Shown here: in pieces, positions 1 through 6,813 of the stretch
Layout of the letters: the number at the start of each line of letters is the position of its first letter
Numbering within the stretch: the first letter of the stretch is position 1
Assembly: GCA_903953985.1 (NCBI GenBank)
Contig: CAJBLW010000554.1
Coordinates: 1 to 7,598 of the forward strand
DNA length: 7,598 nt
Source: an uncultured Burkholderiales bacterium
Lineage (GTDB): Bacteria > Pseudomonadota > Gammaproteobacteria > Burkholderiales > Burkholderiaceae_C
Direction: 5' to 3'
Program-made: the position numbers and the translations under genes
Notes under the pieces: model-generated
The model's input: only the letters and a program-made list of their open reading frames with translations
What the model was told of the DNA's origin: nothing
Database searches by the model: none

Positions 1-3000
1 CCGGCTCAGCCCGAACCAGCCACCCTTGGCTTTACAAAGCCTGTCGGGACGGCTGGGACTGCAGGTGCATGCCGAGGGCTTTGCAGCAGAAACCCAGGAT
101 TTGCGCTTTATCAGCGAACAGGGCCTGCACTGGCCAGAGGGCAAGTTGTCGCTGGACTACAAGCACGCCCAAGGCGCTCGCGCAGCCAGTGGCCAACTGC
201 AAGCGAGTCAATTGGATTTGGAGGCGCTGCAAGCCCTGGCCTTGCGCTTGCCCCTGGGGGCGGCGCTTTCACCTCAATTGCACGCCGCTTTGAAAGCGCG
301 CGATCTCAGGGGCCGGGTCACCTTCTTGAGCCTACGCTGGCAAGGCGACTGGGCCCAACCCGACATCCAGGAAGCGCGGGCCAAGGTAGAGGGCCTGAGT
401 TGGCAGCCCGGATCAGTGGCCGTTGCCGCCTGGGGAGCGCTGCCTGGTGCCGACGTGCCGGGCCTGCGCGGCGGCCAATTGACTTTGGCGCTGAACGCCA
501 GCGGCGGCCGACTGGATTTGCAAACCGGCGCGGACAGTGCGCTGTGGTTGCCGGGCGTTCTAGAGCCAGCCGAAGTGCCATTGCACCAACTGAAAGCAAG
601 TGTGCGCTGGGCCCGGGAAACAAGCGGTCGCAGCCCTGCTGGGCGCTGGCATGTTCCGCAATGGTCGCTGAGTCTGACCAACGCTGACTTGCAAGGCCAA
701 TGGCAAGGTCAATGGCAAGCTGCCCCCCATGGCCGAGGCCCCGGCATATTGACGCTGCAAGGACGTATTCAGCGGGTGCAAGCGGCCGCCGTGCACCGTT
801 ACCTGCCCCTGAATCTGCCTCCCGAGGTGCGCCACTACCTTCGAGACGCTCTGTTACAGGGCCGATACGAAGATGTGCAAGTTCAGGTCCAGGGAGATCT
901 GGACAAGCTGCCCTTTGCCAGGCCCGAGGACGGTACATTACTTTTTGCTGGCGAATTGAAAGACGCCGAACTGGACATGGTCCCGGCGTCCCTGATGAAC
1001 CCTGGCGAAATGGCCTGGCCACGCCTGCGTGATTTGCAAGGCCGTTTGACTTTTGACCGCCTGGGCATGCAACTGCGCGAGGCCAGCGCCCGGGTGGGCG
1101 AAGGGACCCAAGCCATCGAACTGAAGGCCGCATCGGTGGACATCGCCGACATGGTGCATCAACCGTTGCTGCGTGTGCAGGCCCAGAGCCTGACCGATGC
1201 ACCACTGGTACTGGGCCTGATTCGACAGTCGCCTCTGGACGCTTTGCTTTCGGGCGTTCTGCAGCCTGCTCAAGCCAGCGGTCCCTTGCTCACACGCTTT
1301 GCGTTGCAACTTCCGCTGCTCGACCTGCAAAGCACGCGGGTGCAAGGCAGCGTGCAATTCAATGGCAACGACTTGCGCATGGTGCCGGGCACACCCTGGC
1401 TGAACAACTTGCAAGGCACTTTGAAATACACCGAACGCGGTTTTGAAGTGCGCCAACTGCAGGCCACGCTGCTGGGTGGGCCGACCTTGATCGACGGCGG
1501 CATGAACGTCCCCAGCTCAGACGCCAGAGACCCAACCCACACCACCAGCCGCACGGCACTTCAGGCGCGCGGGCGTGTGAGCGCTGCGGGGCTGCAAGCT
1601 GCGCAAGATGCCCCATTGCTGAACCTGCTCGCCCGGTACGCCAGCGGTGCTGCCGACTACACCGCACGCCTGGACTGGCACCAAGGCCTGCCCGCGCTGA
1701 CGGTACACAGTCAGCTGGGTGGCCTGGGCTTGCAACTGCCCGCCCCCTTGGGCAAACCCGCTGACATGGAAAAAACATTGGCCCTACAGATCCGGTCGCG
1801 ACAGACCCCAACCGGGCCGCAAGATGAGATCGAGCTGAGCTTGGGCGACACAGCGCGGCTGATGTACGTGCGCGATTTGAGCACTGACACGCCGCGCGTG
1901 CTGCGCGGACGGCTGGGGTTGGGCGTTTTACCCGAAAACATGCCCGCTTTGCCCGATACCGGCGTCACGGCCAACGTGGCCTTAGACCGGCTGGTGGTGG
2001 ACGAGTGGCTGGCCTTGCGGCCCGCAGCACCGCCGAAGCCTTCAACGGCCAAGGCGCCGCACCCCCCGGCATGGCAAGACTACTTGCCCTCTCGGATGGG
2101 TCTGAAGGCCAACAGCTTGATGGCCAGCGGCCGCCACCTGCACCAAGTTCAAGCTGGCGGCACTTACGAAGCAGGGCGCTGGCGGGTCAACATCAACGCG
2201 GACGAGCTCAGCGGCCATGTAGCCTTTGACCCAGCCATGCCCGGCCAGACAGACCAAGCAGGCCAATTGTTCGCCCGGCTGAGCCACCTGAATTTACCGC
2301 CCACCCGCGCCCACGAAGTAGAAAGCCTGCTCGAAGCACCTCCTGTCAGCCTGCCCGCGCTGGACATCGTGGTGAACGCGCTGGAGCTGCGCGGCAAACA
2401 ACTCGGGCGCGTCGAGATCGAAGCGGTCAACACCGACACGGCGCGCGCCCAAACGCCGGCGGCACGTGAGTGGCAACTGAAAAAGCTCAACATCGATTTA
2501 CCCGAAGGCACGCTGCGCAGCACGGGCCGTTGGCTGGCTGCCCGCGAAGGCAGCCCGTGGCGCAAAAGCGAAATGAATTTTGTGCTGGACGTGCAGGACG
2601 CCGGGGCCTTGTTGACCCGGTTGGGCACGCCCGAAGCCTTGCGGGGCGGCACGGGCCAAATCGCAGGCATGGTCAGTTGGCAAGGCTCGCCATTGAGCCC
2701 GCATTACCCCAGTCTGAACGGCCACCTGGATGTGCGCATGGGGCGCGGCCAGTTCCTCAAGGCCGATCCCGGGGTCGCCAAACTGCTCGGCGTGCTGAGC
2801 CTGCAGGCCTTGCCCAGGCGCTTGCTGCTCGATTTTCGGGATGTATTTGCACAGGGCTTTGCTTTTGACTCGGTCCAAGGTGACGTGACCATCGTGCACG
2901 GCATGGCCAACACACGCAACCTGCAAATCAAGGGCGTCAATGCCTTGGTCCAACTGAACGGCTCTGCCGACATCGCCCGCGAAACCCAGAAATTGCATGC

Positions 3001-3226
3001 ACAAATCTTGCCCATTGTGGACGCCGGTACGGCCTCCTTGGTGGCGGCCATCGCCGTCAACCCTTTGGTTGGGTTGACCTCCTTCATTGCCCAATGGCTC
3101 TTGCAAAACCCCTTGTCACGCGCCTCGGCACAGGAATTTTTAATTGACGGCAGTTGGGCCAACCCCCAAGTCACTCGGGTGGAGCAGCCCACGGGCCCCC
3201 CGTCAACAAAGACCACCTCACCCTGA
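1..3226 (+). CDS. yhdP: YhdP-family AsmA-like envelope protein, 5'-truncated by window edge
   Basis: The reading frame is open from base 2 to the TGA at 3224-3226, giving about 1074 visible residues. There is no in-frame stop before the TTG at 26, so that TTG is not a real start and the gene begins outside the window. Family members are about 1270-1400 aa, so roughly 200-300 N-terminal residues, including the usual single membrane anchor, should be missing. A DUF3971-like core is visible around residues 267-345 (YLP, then a WP pair near residue 339). A conserved AsmA-like C-terminal block runs from about residue 914 (GRGQFL, then the LLLDF and FAFDSVQGD segments). The protein is rich in alternating beta-type segments. 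In E. coli, YhdP is one of three AsmA-like proteins (with TamB and YdbH) implicated in moving glycerophospholipids from inner to outer membrane. The same role here is inferred from homology. No frameshift or internal stop was seen. Confidence 0.9.
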   Translation, partial: RLSPNQPPLALQSLSGRLGLQVHAEGFAAETQDLRFISEQGLHWPEGKLSLDYKHAQGARAASGQLQASQLDLEALQALALRLPLGAALSPQLHAALKARDLRGRVTFLSLRWQGDWAQPDIQEARAKVEGLSWQPGSVAVAAWGALPGADVPGLRGGQLTLALNASGGRLDLQTGADSALWLPGVLEPAEVPLHQLKASVRWARETSGRSPAGRWHVPQWSLSLTNADLQGQWQGQWQAAPHGRGPGILTLQGRIQRVQAAAVHRYLPLNLPPEVRHYLRDALLQGRYEDVQVQVQGDLDKLPFARPEDGTLLFAGELKDAELDMVPASLMNPGEMAWPRLRDLQGRLTFDRLGMQLREASARVGEGTQAIELKAASVDIADMVHQPLLRVQAQSLTDAPLVLGLIRQSPLDALLSGVLQPAQASGPLLTRFALQLPLLDLQSTRVQGSVQFNGNDLRMVPGTPWLNNLQGTLKYTERGFEVRQLQATLLGGPTLIDGGMNVPSSDARDPTHTTSRTALQARGRVSAAGLQAAQDAPLLNLLARYASGAADYTARLDWHQGLPALTVHSQLGGLGLQLPAPLGKPADMEKTLALQIRSRQTPTGPQDEIELSLGDTARLMYVRDLSTDTPRVLRGRLGLGVLPENMPALPDTGVTANVALDRLVVDEWLALRPAAPPKPSTAKAPHPPAWQDYLPSRMGLKANSLMASGRHLHQVQAGGTYEAGRWRVNINADELSGHVAFDPAMPGQTDQAGQLFARLSHLNLPPTRAHEVESLLEAPPVSLPALDIVVNALELRGKQLGRVEIEAVNTDTARAQTPAAREWQLKKLNIDLPEGTLRSTGRWLAAREGSPWRKSEMNFVLDVQDAGALLTRLGTPEALRGGTGQIAGMVSWQGSPLSPHYPSLNGHLDVRMGRGQFLKADPGVAKLLGVLSLQALPRRLLLDFRDVFAQGFAFDSVQGDVTIVHGMANTRNLQIKGVNALVQLNGSADIARETQKLHAQILPIVDAGTASLVAAIAVNPLVGLTSFIAQWLLQNPLSRASAQEFLIDGSWANPQVTRVEQPTGPPSTKTTSP
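695..718 (+). repeat. 12-base tandem duplication inside the YhdP-like gene
   Basis: Two adjacent 12-base units, GGCCAATGGCAA and GGTCAATGGCAA, differ at one base. They encode a GQWQ-GQWQ repeat in a predicted beta-rich part of the YhdP-like protein. The frame is kept, so the repeat only lengthens a strand or loop by four residues. It is probably a small replication-slippage duplication with no separate function. Confidence 0.5.
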
Positions 3227-3300
3227 GCTGAACCCATAGTGCGGCGCCTAAGTCATCCAGGCCGGATGCAACAAGCCATGGCGTGGTTGACAATGTGGGC
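3227..3300 (+). other. Intergenic gap between the YhdP-like gene and the kinase
   Basis: These 74 bases separate the yhdP-type stop from the preferred kinase ATG. No GC hairpin followed by a T run is visible, so there is no clear intrinsic terminator. A TTGACA hexamer lies at 3287-3292, but no acceptable -10 element follows at 16-18 bases and the hexamer is almost on the start codon. It is not called as a promoter. The kinase unit may have its own promoter that cannot be recognised by eye, or may be read through from upstream. Confidence 0.5.
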
Positions 3301-5379
3301 ATGACACAAGACGCGCGGCAGCGCCTGATTCCTGCCCTGAAAACACGCACCATGGCATGGTGGCCGGCCATAAAAGACGCCTTGCCCGGGGGGCGAGGGC
3401 GACGCAGCCTGTGGAGTGCATTGATTGCCTTGGTCATGGCTGTGCTGGTCACCTTGGTGTGGCTGGCAGGGCGGTACGAAGCCAGCCAGCTGCAAACAGA
3501 GTTGGAACGCGACACCACGAATGCAGTGAGTGATTTGCGCACACAACTGTCGCGCCATGTGCAAGTGCTGCAAGGCCTGCAATCGAGCAACCCTTCTGAC
3601 GCCTTTTGGATACTGGGGGCGCAATCTTTGTTGCGCGAAAACCGCGACATGTTGCGCATTGAATGGCGCGATACGGCGCTGAGCCTGAGCAGGTCGGCCG
3701 ACTCCTCCTTGCGCAGTCCGGTTTTTGAGCGTGTGCCCCGCGCCGAAACCCTGAGCGAAACCCAGCAAGCTTGCTCACAGGCCAAGCGCAGCAGCGGCCC
3801 CAGTTATTCCCGCTCTTATTTCCTGCCCCAAACCGACGGTTTGGGCATGGAGGTCATGGACATGTGCTTGCCCAACACCCAAGGGGGCGTACTGGTGGGC
3901 TTCACGGTGGTGACCTATGGTCTGCAGGAGCTCATCAATGCGCGTCTGGGCGTGGGCTATGGGCGCCGCAACGAGATCTCATTCACCGAGCCCGATGGCA
4001 CTCGCCTGGCCATTTCAGGCAGGCAAAGTCGGGGCTTGCGCGTTTTCACGGCTCAACAACTGGTGGACTTGCCAGGCAACACCCTGGTCTTGCGCTTGGA
4101 CGGCCGACGGGGCGAGCCCGACCTGTTCCCTAACGTATTGACAGCCCTGGTTACAGCCATGTCGATCGCCTTGGTCACCGTGATGGTTTTGCTGGCCAAG
4201 GACTCGCGCCGACGGTTGAAGGCTGAGAACGATTTGGCAGAAGCGCTGGCCTTTCGCAAAGCCATGGAGGACTCCCTGGTGACGGGACTGCGCGCACGCG
4301 ACCTGGAAGGGCGCATCACCTACGTGAATCCGGCCTTTTGCCAAATGGTGGGGTTGCCCGCCGAACAGTTGAGTGGAAGCACTGCCCCCATGCCGTATTG
4401 GCCCCCTGAAATGGTGGACGAATACAAGCAGCGTCATGCGGTTCGACTGGCGGGCAACGCCCCACCGCGCGAAGGCTTCGAGTCGGTCTTCATGCGAGCC
4501 GATGGCACGCGCTTTGAGGTGTTGATCATCGAAGCGCCGCTGATCAGTGTGCAAGGCCAACAAACCGGTTGGATGGGTGCGGTGATCGACATCAGCGAGC
4601 AACGGCGCATCGAAGAGCTCTCGCGGGCCAGCCAGGAGCGCCTGCAAGCCACCGCCCGACTGGCCACCGTGGGCGAAATGGCCTCCTTGCTCAGCCATGA
4701 GTTGAACCAGCCGCTGGCCGCCATCGCCAGTTATGCCAATGGCTCGCTCAACCTGTTGAATGATCCGGCCAGCTTGCCGCAAACCATGGACGATGTGCAC
4801 ATGGCCTTGCGGCGCATTGCCGAGCAGGCAGGGCGGGCGGGCAAGGTCATCAACAGCGTGCACGATTTTGTGCGCCGCCGCGATCAGGCACGTGAAGCTG
4901 TGGCACCCCAGGCCTTGCTCGACGCCATTGCCCCACTGGTCAACCTGCAGGCGCGCAAACTGCATGTCAAGGTACACATCCGCATCGAGTCCAAACTGCC
5001 CCAGGTACTTTGCGACCGCACCATGGTCGAGCAGGTGCTGTTGAACCTGGCACGCAATGGCATGCAAGCGATGGACCAGCCCGGCAGCCCGGAGCGGGTG
5101 CTGGTGCTGCAGGTGCGGCGTGCCGCCTCCAACGCCGAGCACAGCTGGGTGGAGTTCTCGGTCAGCGATGTGGGCTTGGGCATTGCCGACGACGTGGCGC
5201 GTCAGCTTTTCACCCCCTTTTTCACCACCAAGACCGAAGGCATGGGCTTGGGCCTAAGCCTGTGCCGCACCGTGGTCGAGCAACACGGCGGACACCTCAG
5301 TTTCGAGCCCCTGGTCCCCCGGGGCACGGTCTTTCGCTTCACCTTGCCCGCTGTGCTATTGGATAAGATCGCCGCATGA
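3301..5379 (+). CDS. Transmembrane PAS-domain sensor histidine kinase
   Basis: This is an inner-membrane kinase that would autophosphorylate on histidine and pass phosphate to the adjacent response regulator. Numbering is for the ATG at 3301 (692 aa). In order: a basic cytoplasmic tail of ~35 residues, TM1 ~36-56, a periplasmic domain ~57-277, TM2 ~278-299, a PAS domain ~319-436 (TYVNPAF core), then HisKA with the H-box SHELNQPLAAI and phospho-acceptor His466. The ATPase domain shows the N-box (Asn582, Asn586), the G1-like DVGLGI with Asp623, the F-box FFTTKT (from ~640) and the G2 box GMGLGLS 647-653. The HELNQPLAAI form is typical of FixL/DctB/TtrS-like kinases. The periplasmic domain matches no family I can name and holds only two cysteines, Cys158 and Cys189. 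GTG codons at 3283 and 3295 are alternative starts; none of the three has a good Shine-Dalgarno, and ATG was chosen as the commoner codon. The stop overlaps the regulator start. The signal is unknown. Confidence 0.93.
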   Translation: MTQDARQRLIPALKTRTMAWWPAIKDALPGGRGRRSLWSALIALVMAVLVTLVWLAGRYEASQLQTELERDTTNAVSDLRTQLSRHVQVLQGLQSSNPSDAFWILGAQSLLRENRDMLRIEWRDTALSLSRSADSSLRSPVFERVPRAETLSETQQACSQAKRSSGPSYSRSYFLPQTDGLGMEVMDMCLPNTQGGVLVGFTVVTYGLQELINARLGVGYGRRNEISFTEPDGTRLAISGRQSRGLRVFTAQQLVDLPGNTLVLRLDGRRGEPDLFPNVLTALVTAMSIALVTVMVLLAKDSRRRLKAENDLAEALAFRKAMEDSLVTGLRARDLEGRITYVNPAFCQMVGLPAEQLSGSTAPMPYWPPEMVDEYKQRHAVRLAGNAPPREGFESVFMRADGTRFEVLIIEAPLISVQGQQTGWMGAVIDISEQRRIEELSRASQERLQATARLATVGEMASLLSHELNQPLAAIASYANGSLNLLNDPASLPQTMDDVHMALRRIAEQAGRAGKVINSVHDFVRRRDQAREAVAPQALLDAIAPLVNLQARKLHVKVHIRIESKLPQVLCDRTMVEQVLLNLARNGMQAMDQPGSPERVLVLQVRRAASNAEHSWVEFSVSDVGLGIADDVARQLFTPFFTTKTEGMGLGLSLCRTVVEQHGGHLSFEPLVPRGTVFRFTLPAVLLDKIAA
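5376..5379 (+). promoter_or_regulatory. ATGA start/stop overlap, kinase to regulator
   Basis: The ATG of the regulator (5376-5378) overlaps the TGA of the kinase (5377-5379). A weak purine-rich GGATAAG lies at 5361-5367, eight bases before the ATG. This geometry favours translational coupling by termination-reinitiation, which would keep kinase and regulator in linked amounts. Confidence 0.8.
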
Positions 5380-6041
5380 GCTTTACCGACACGCCCACCG
5401 TTTTCATTGTGGATGACGACGCCAGCGTGCGCGAGGGCATGGCCTGGTTGCTGCGCACACGGCGCTTGCTCAGCGAGTCTTTTGACAGCGCCGAGGCTTT
5501 CTTGGCCATGCTTCAAGGCACCAACCCCAGCGCCGATGGCGCTTGGCAACCGAACCCGAGCAAATTGCAGCAATCGGCTTGCATCTTGCTGGACGTACGC
5601 ATGCCCGGCATGAGCGGCCTTGCCTTGTTCGAACAGCTGCTGGCCAAGGGCATGGCACAGGCTTGGCCGGTGATTTTTTTGACGGGCCACGCCGATGTGC
5701 CCACGGCGGTGGACAGCGTCAAACGGGGGGCTTTTGATTTTTGCGAAAAGCCTTTTTCGGACAACGCCTTGGTCGACCGGGTGGAGCAGGCCTTGGCTTT
5801 GTCTCAAGAACGTTTGGCGGCTCGGCAAACCCAGCAGCGCCTGCAATCGCGCCTGCTGGAGCTGACCGAGCGCGAGCGCGACGTCATGGGCCTGGTGGTG
5901 GAGGGCCTGCCCAACAAACTGATCGCCGACCAACTCGACATCAGCGTGCGCACGGTCGAGGTGCACCGCGCCCGGGTATTCGACAAGATGGAAGTCAAGT
6001 CAGCGGTAGAACTGGCCAATCTGATGCGGCAATTGCCATGA
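5376..6041 (+). CDS. FixJ/NarL-type response regulator (receiver + LuxR-type HTH)
   Basis: This 221-aa transcription factor is the presumed partner of the overlapping kinase gene. The receiver domain (~8-140) has the acidic pocket Asp13-15, phospho-acceptor Asp73 in LLDVRMPGMSG, Thr103 in FLTGHADVPT and Lys125 in EKPF. The C-terminal LuxR/GerE-type helix-turn-helix covers ~160-216 (LTERERDVMGLV, then SVRTVEVHRARVFDKM). The TGHADVPTAV and EKPF signatures are those of the FixJ/TtrR/StyR branch. Compared with FixJ as I recall it (phospho-Asp54), Asp73 lies 19 residues later, while the acidic pocket is only 3 later. This implies an insertion of ~16 residues around 48-66, a polar segment rich in N, P, S, A and Q before the strand that carries the Asp. 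All catalytic residues are kept, so the protein should be phosphorylatable. Target promoters are unknown. The sensed signal need not be oxygen, as the kinase PAS does not look heme-binding. Confidence 0.93.
   Translation: MSFTDTPTVFIVDDDASVREGMAWLLRTRRLLSESFDSAEAFLAMLQGTNPSADGAWQPNPSKLQQSACILLDVRMPGMSGLALFEQLLAKGMAQAWPVIFLTGHADVPTAVDSVKRGAFDFCEKPFSDNALVDRVEQALALSQERLAARQTQQRLQSRLLELTERERDVMGLVVEGLPNKLIADQLDISVRTVEVHRARVFDKMEVKSAVELANLMRQLP
6038..6041 (+). promoter_or_regulatory. ATGA start/stop overlap, regulator to C40 lipoprotein
   Basis: The ATG of the C40 gene (6038-6040) overlaps the TGA of the regulator (6039-6041). No Shine-Dalgarno-like purine tract is visible just upstream (sequence GCGGCAATTGCC), so expression of the hydrolase probably depends on ribosomes finishing the regulator gene. 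Confidence 0.75.
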
Positions 6042-6592
6042 ACACATCCCCTTGCCTCGGAGCACGGCGCCGCTGGTTCCTGAGCAGTTTGGGGCTGAGC
6101 ACCGCCGCGTTGCTGGCGAGCTGCTCATCGCCCCCGGCTCGCCGCACGGCGCCTGCCAGCTCCGTGCCGGCTAACCCTGCGGCATCCCGACCCATACCTG
6201 CGGGTCCCTACAACAACGTACGCAACGATGTAGCGATGGTGGCGCTGTCCTTGCTGGACACCCCCTATGCCTGGGGTGGACGTGGCCCGGCCACGGGCTT
6301 TGACTGCTCTGGCCTGGTGACCCATGTGCTGCGCGAAGGAGGGGGCTTGCGGGTTCGCGGATCGGCAGCCGACTTGGGCCGGCTGTCCCGTCCCATCGAC
6401 CGGGCCGATTTGCTGCCCGGTGATTTGGTGTTTTTCAATACCCTGGGCACACGCCACTCGCACGTGGGCGTCTACGTGGGCGACGGCCGCTTTGTTCATG
6501 CCAGCAATCCGCGCACTGGGGTGCGCATTGACGCACTCAGCAGCACCTATTACGCCCAACGCTTTGAAGGGGCACACAGCCTGCTGGACTAA
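6038..6592 (+). CDS. NlpC/P60 (C40) peptidoglycan hydrolase lipoprotein
   Basis: This 184-aa predicted lipoprotein belongs to the C40 cysteine-peptidase family, whose members (Spr/MepS, NlpC type) cleave peptide bonds in the peptidoglycan stem or cross-link. The N-terminus carries a twin-arginine-like RRRWFL (residues 10-15), a hydrophobic stretch and a lipobox LASC with Cys29. Residue +2 is Ser, consistent with outer-membrane sorting. A Pro/Ala/Ser-rich linker spans ~31-57 and the catalytic domain ~60-182. The catalytic triad is visible: Cys90 in GFDCSGLV, His142 in SHVGVYVG and His154 in FVHASNP; TPYAWGG precedes the Cys as expected. The length is typical of single-domain Spr-like proteins. 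The start was chosen because it gives a complete signal peptide and overlaps the regulator stop; the longer in-frame extension to 5741 would run across the regulator and is not credible. Its place as third cistron behind the two-component pair suggests co-expression with, and possibly control by, that pair. Confidence 0.93.
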   Translation: MNTSPCLGARRRWFLSSLGLSTAALLASCSSPPARRTAPASSVPANPAASRPIPAGPYNNVRNDVAMVALSLLDTPYAWGGRGPATGFDCSGLVTHVLREGGGLRVRGSAADLGRLSRPIDRADLLPGDLVFFNTLGTRHSHVGVYVGDGRFVHASNPRTGVRIDALSSTYYAQRFEGAHSLLD

Positions 6593-6599
6593 AGCTTTA
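6590..6599. other. 10-base palindrome holding two convergent stop codons
   Basis: TAAAGCTTTA is a perfect palindrome. It contains the TAA of the plus-strand C40 gene (6590-6592) and the TAA of the minus-strand small gene (6599-6597), leaving four bases between the two genes. It is too short and AT-rich to be an intrinsic terminator. If both genes are transcribed, their mRNAs must overlap at the 3' ends. Confidence 0.8.
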
Positions 6600-6812
6600 G
6601 AGGCGGGTCTCGTCGGGCCTGGCCGATGCGATTGGAGCCGCTTCGCTCACAGCATGGCCCGGTGCATGCTCACTGGCCGCGTCCGGCAGCTTTTCAGTTG
6701 GTGGCTGGGTCTGGCGCAATTCACCTTTGCTGCGGCCGGAAAACATGGTCCACCAGACAATCGCGATGAAGATACACAAGGCCAGCAAAGCTTCCAGCAA
6801 AATCAGACCCAT
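6597..6812 (-). CDS. Small single-pass membrane protein, unknown function
   Basis: This 71-aa protein starts at the minus-strand ATG 6812-6810 and ends at TAA 6599-6597. Residues ~3-22 form a strongly hydrophobic helix (LILLEALLALCIFIAIVWW), followed by the juxtamembrane stretch TMFSGRSKGE. The ~45-residue tail is hydrophilic and rich in Pro, Ala, Glu and Asp (ELRQTQPPTEKLPDAASE onward). The basic residues after the helix suggest that the tail is cytoplasmic, with the N-terminus outside, but topology is inference. The hydrophobic helix followed by a WWTMFSGR-type motif resembles small hypothetical proteins I recall from Burkholderiales, though I cannot confirm this by search. The frame is open further upstream, but only inside the opposing mltA-like coding strand and without a membrane-protein-like start, so the short form was chosen. 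No strong Shine-Dalgarno is visible. Function is not recognised; a role linked to cell-wall enzymes is suggested only by its neighbours. Confidence 0.72.
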   Translation of the reverse strand: MGLILLEALLALCIFIAIVWWTMFSGRSKGELRQTQPPTEKLPDAASEHAPGHAVSEAAPIASARPDETRL

Positions 6813-6813
6813 G
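6810..6813. other. CATG where two divergent start codons overlap
   Basis: The palindromic tetramer CATG holds the plus-strand ATG of the MltA-like gene (6811-6813) and the minus-strand ATG of the small membrane protein (6812-6810). If both starts are right, there is no intergenic space. Each gene's ribosome-binding region and promoter must then lie within the other's coding sequence. No convincing Shine-Dalgarno is seen on either side. An alternative in-frame ATG for the MltA-like gene at 6766 would overlap the small gene even more. Confidence 0.6.

Noticed and set aside
318..1205. A 295-codon minus-strand frame inside the YhdP-like gene
   Set aside because: Its Arg/Pro/Ser-rich composition with no domain is the usual high-GC antisense artefact over a conserved gene.
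3191..3203. Inverted repeat ACGGGCCCCCCGT near the YhdP stop as a terminator
   Set aside because: The stem is only five pairs, it lies inside the coding region and no T run follows.
3287..3292. TTGACA as a -35 promoter element for the kinase unit
   Set aside because: No -10-like sequence follows at 16-18 bases, and the resulting transcript start would fall inside the coding region.
4015..5142. A 375-codon open frame on the minus strand opposite the kinase gene
   Set aside because: It lies wholly inside the kinase coding region, whose domains and catalytic motifs are unambiguous. The predicted protein is His/Gln-rich with no recognisable domain, which is typical of antisense frames in high-GC DNA.
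5202..5966. A 254-codon minus-strand frame opposite the kinase end and the regulator
   Set aside because: It spans the kinase/regulator junction, has no recognisable motif and mirrors well-supported genes, so it is a shadow frame.
5741..6592. An extended 283-codon version of the C40 protein
   Set aside because: The first ~100 codons run out of frame through the regulator helix-turn-helix region. The ATG at 6038 gives a proper signal peptide and a 4-base overlap.
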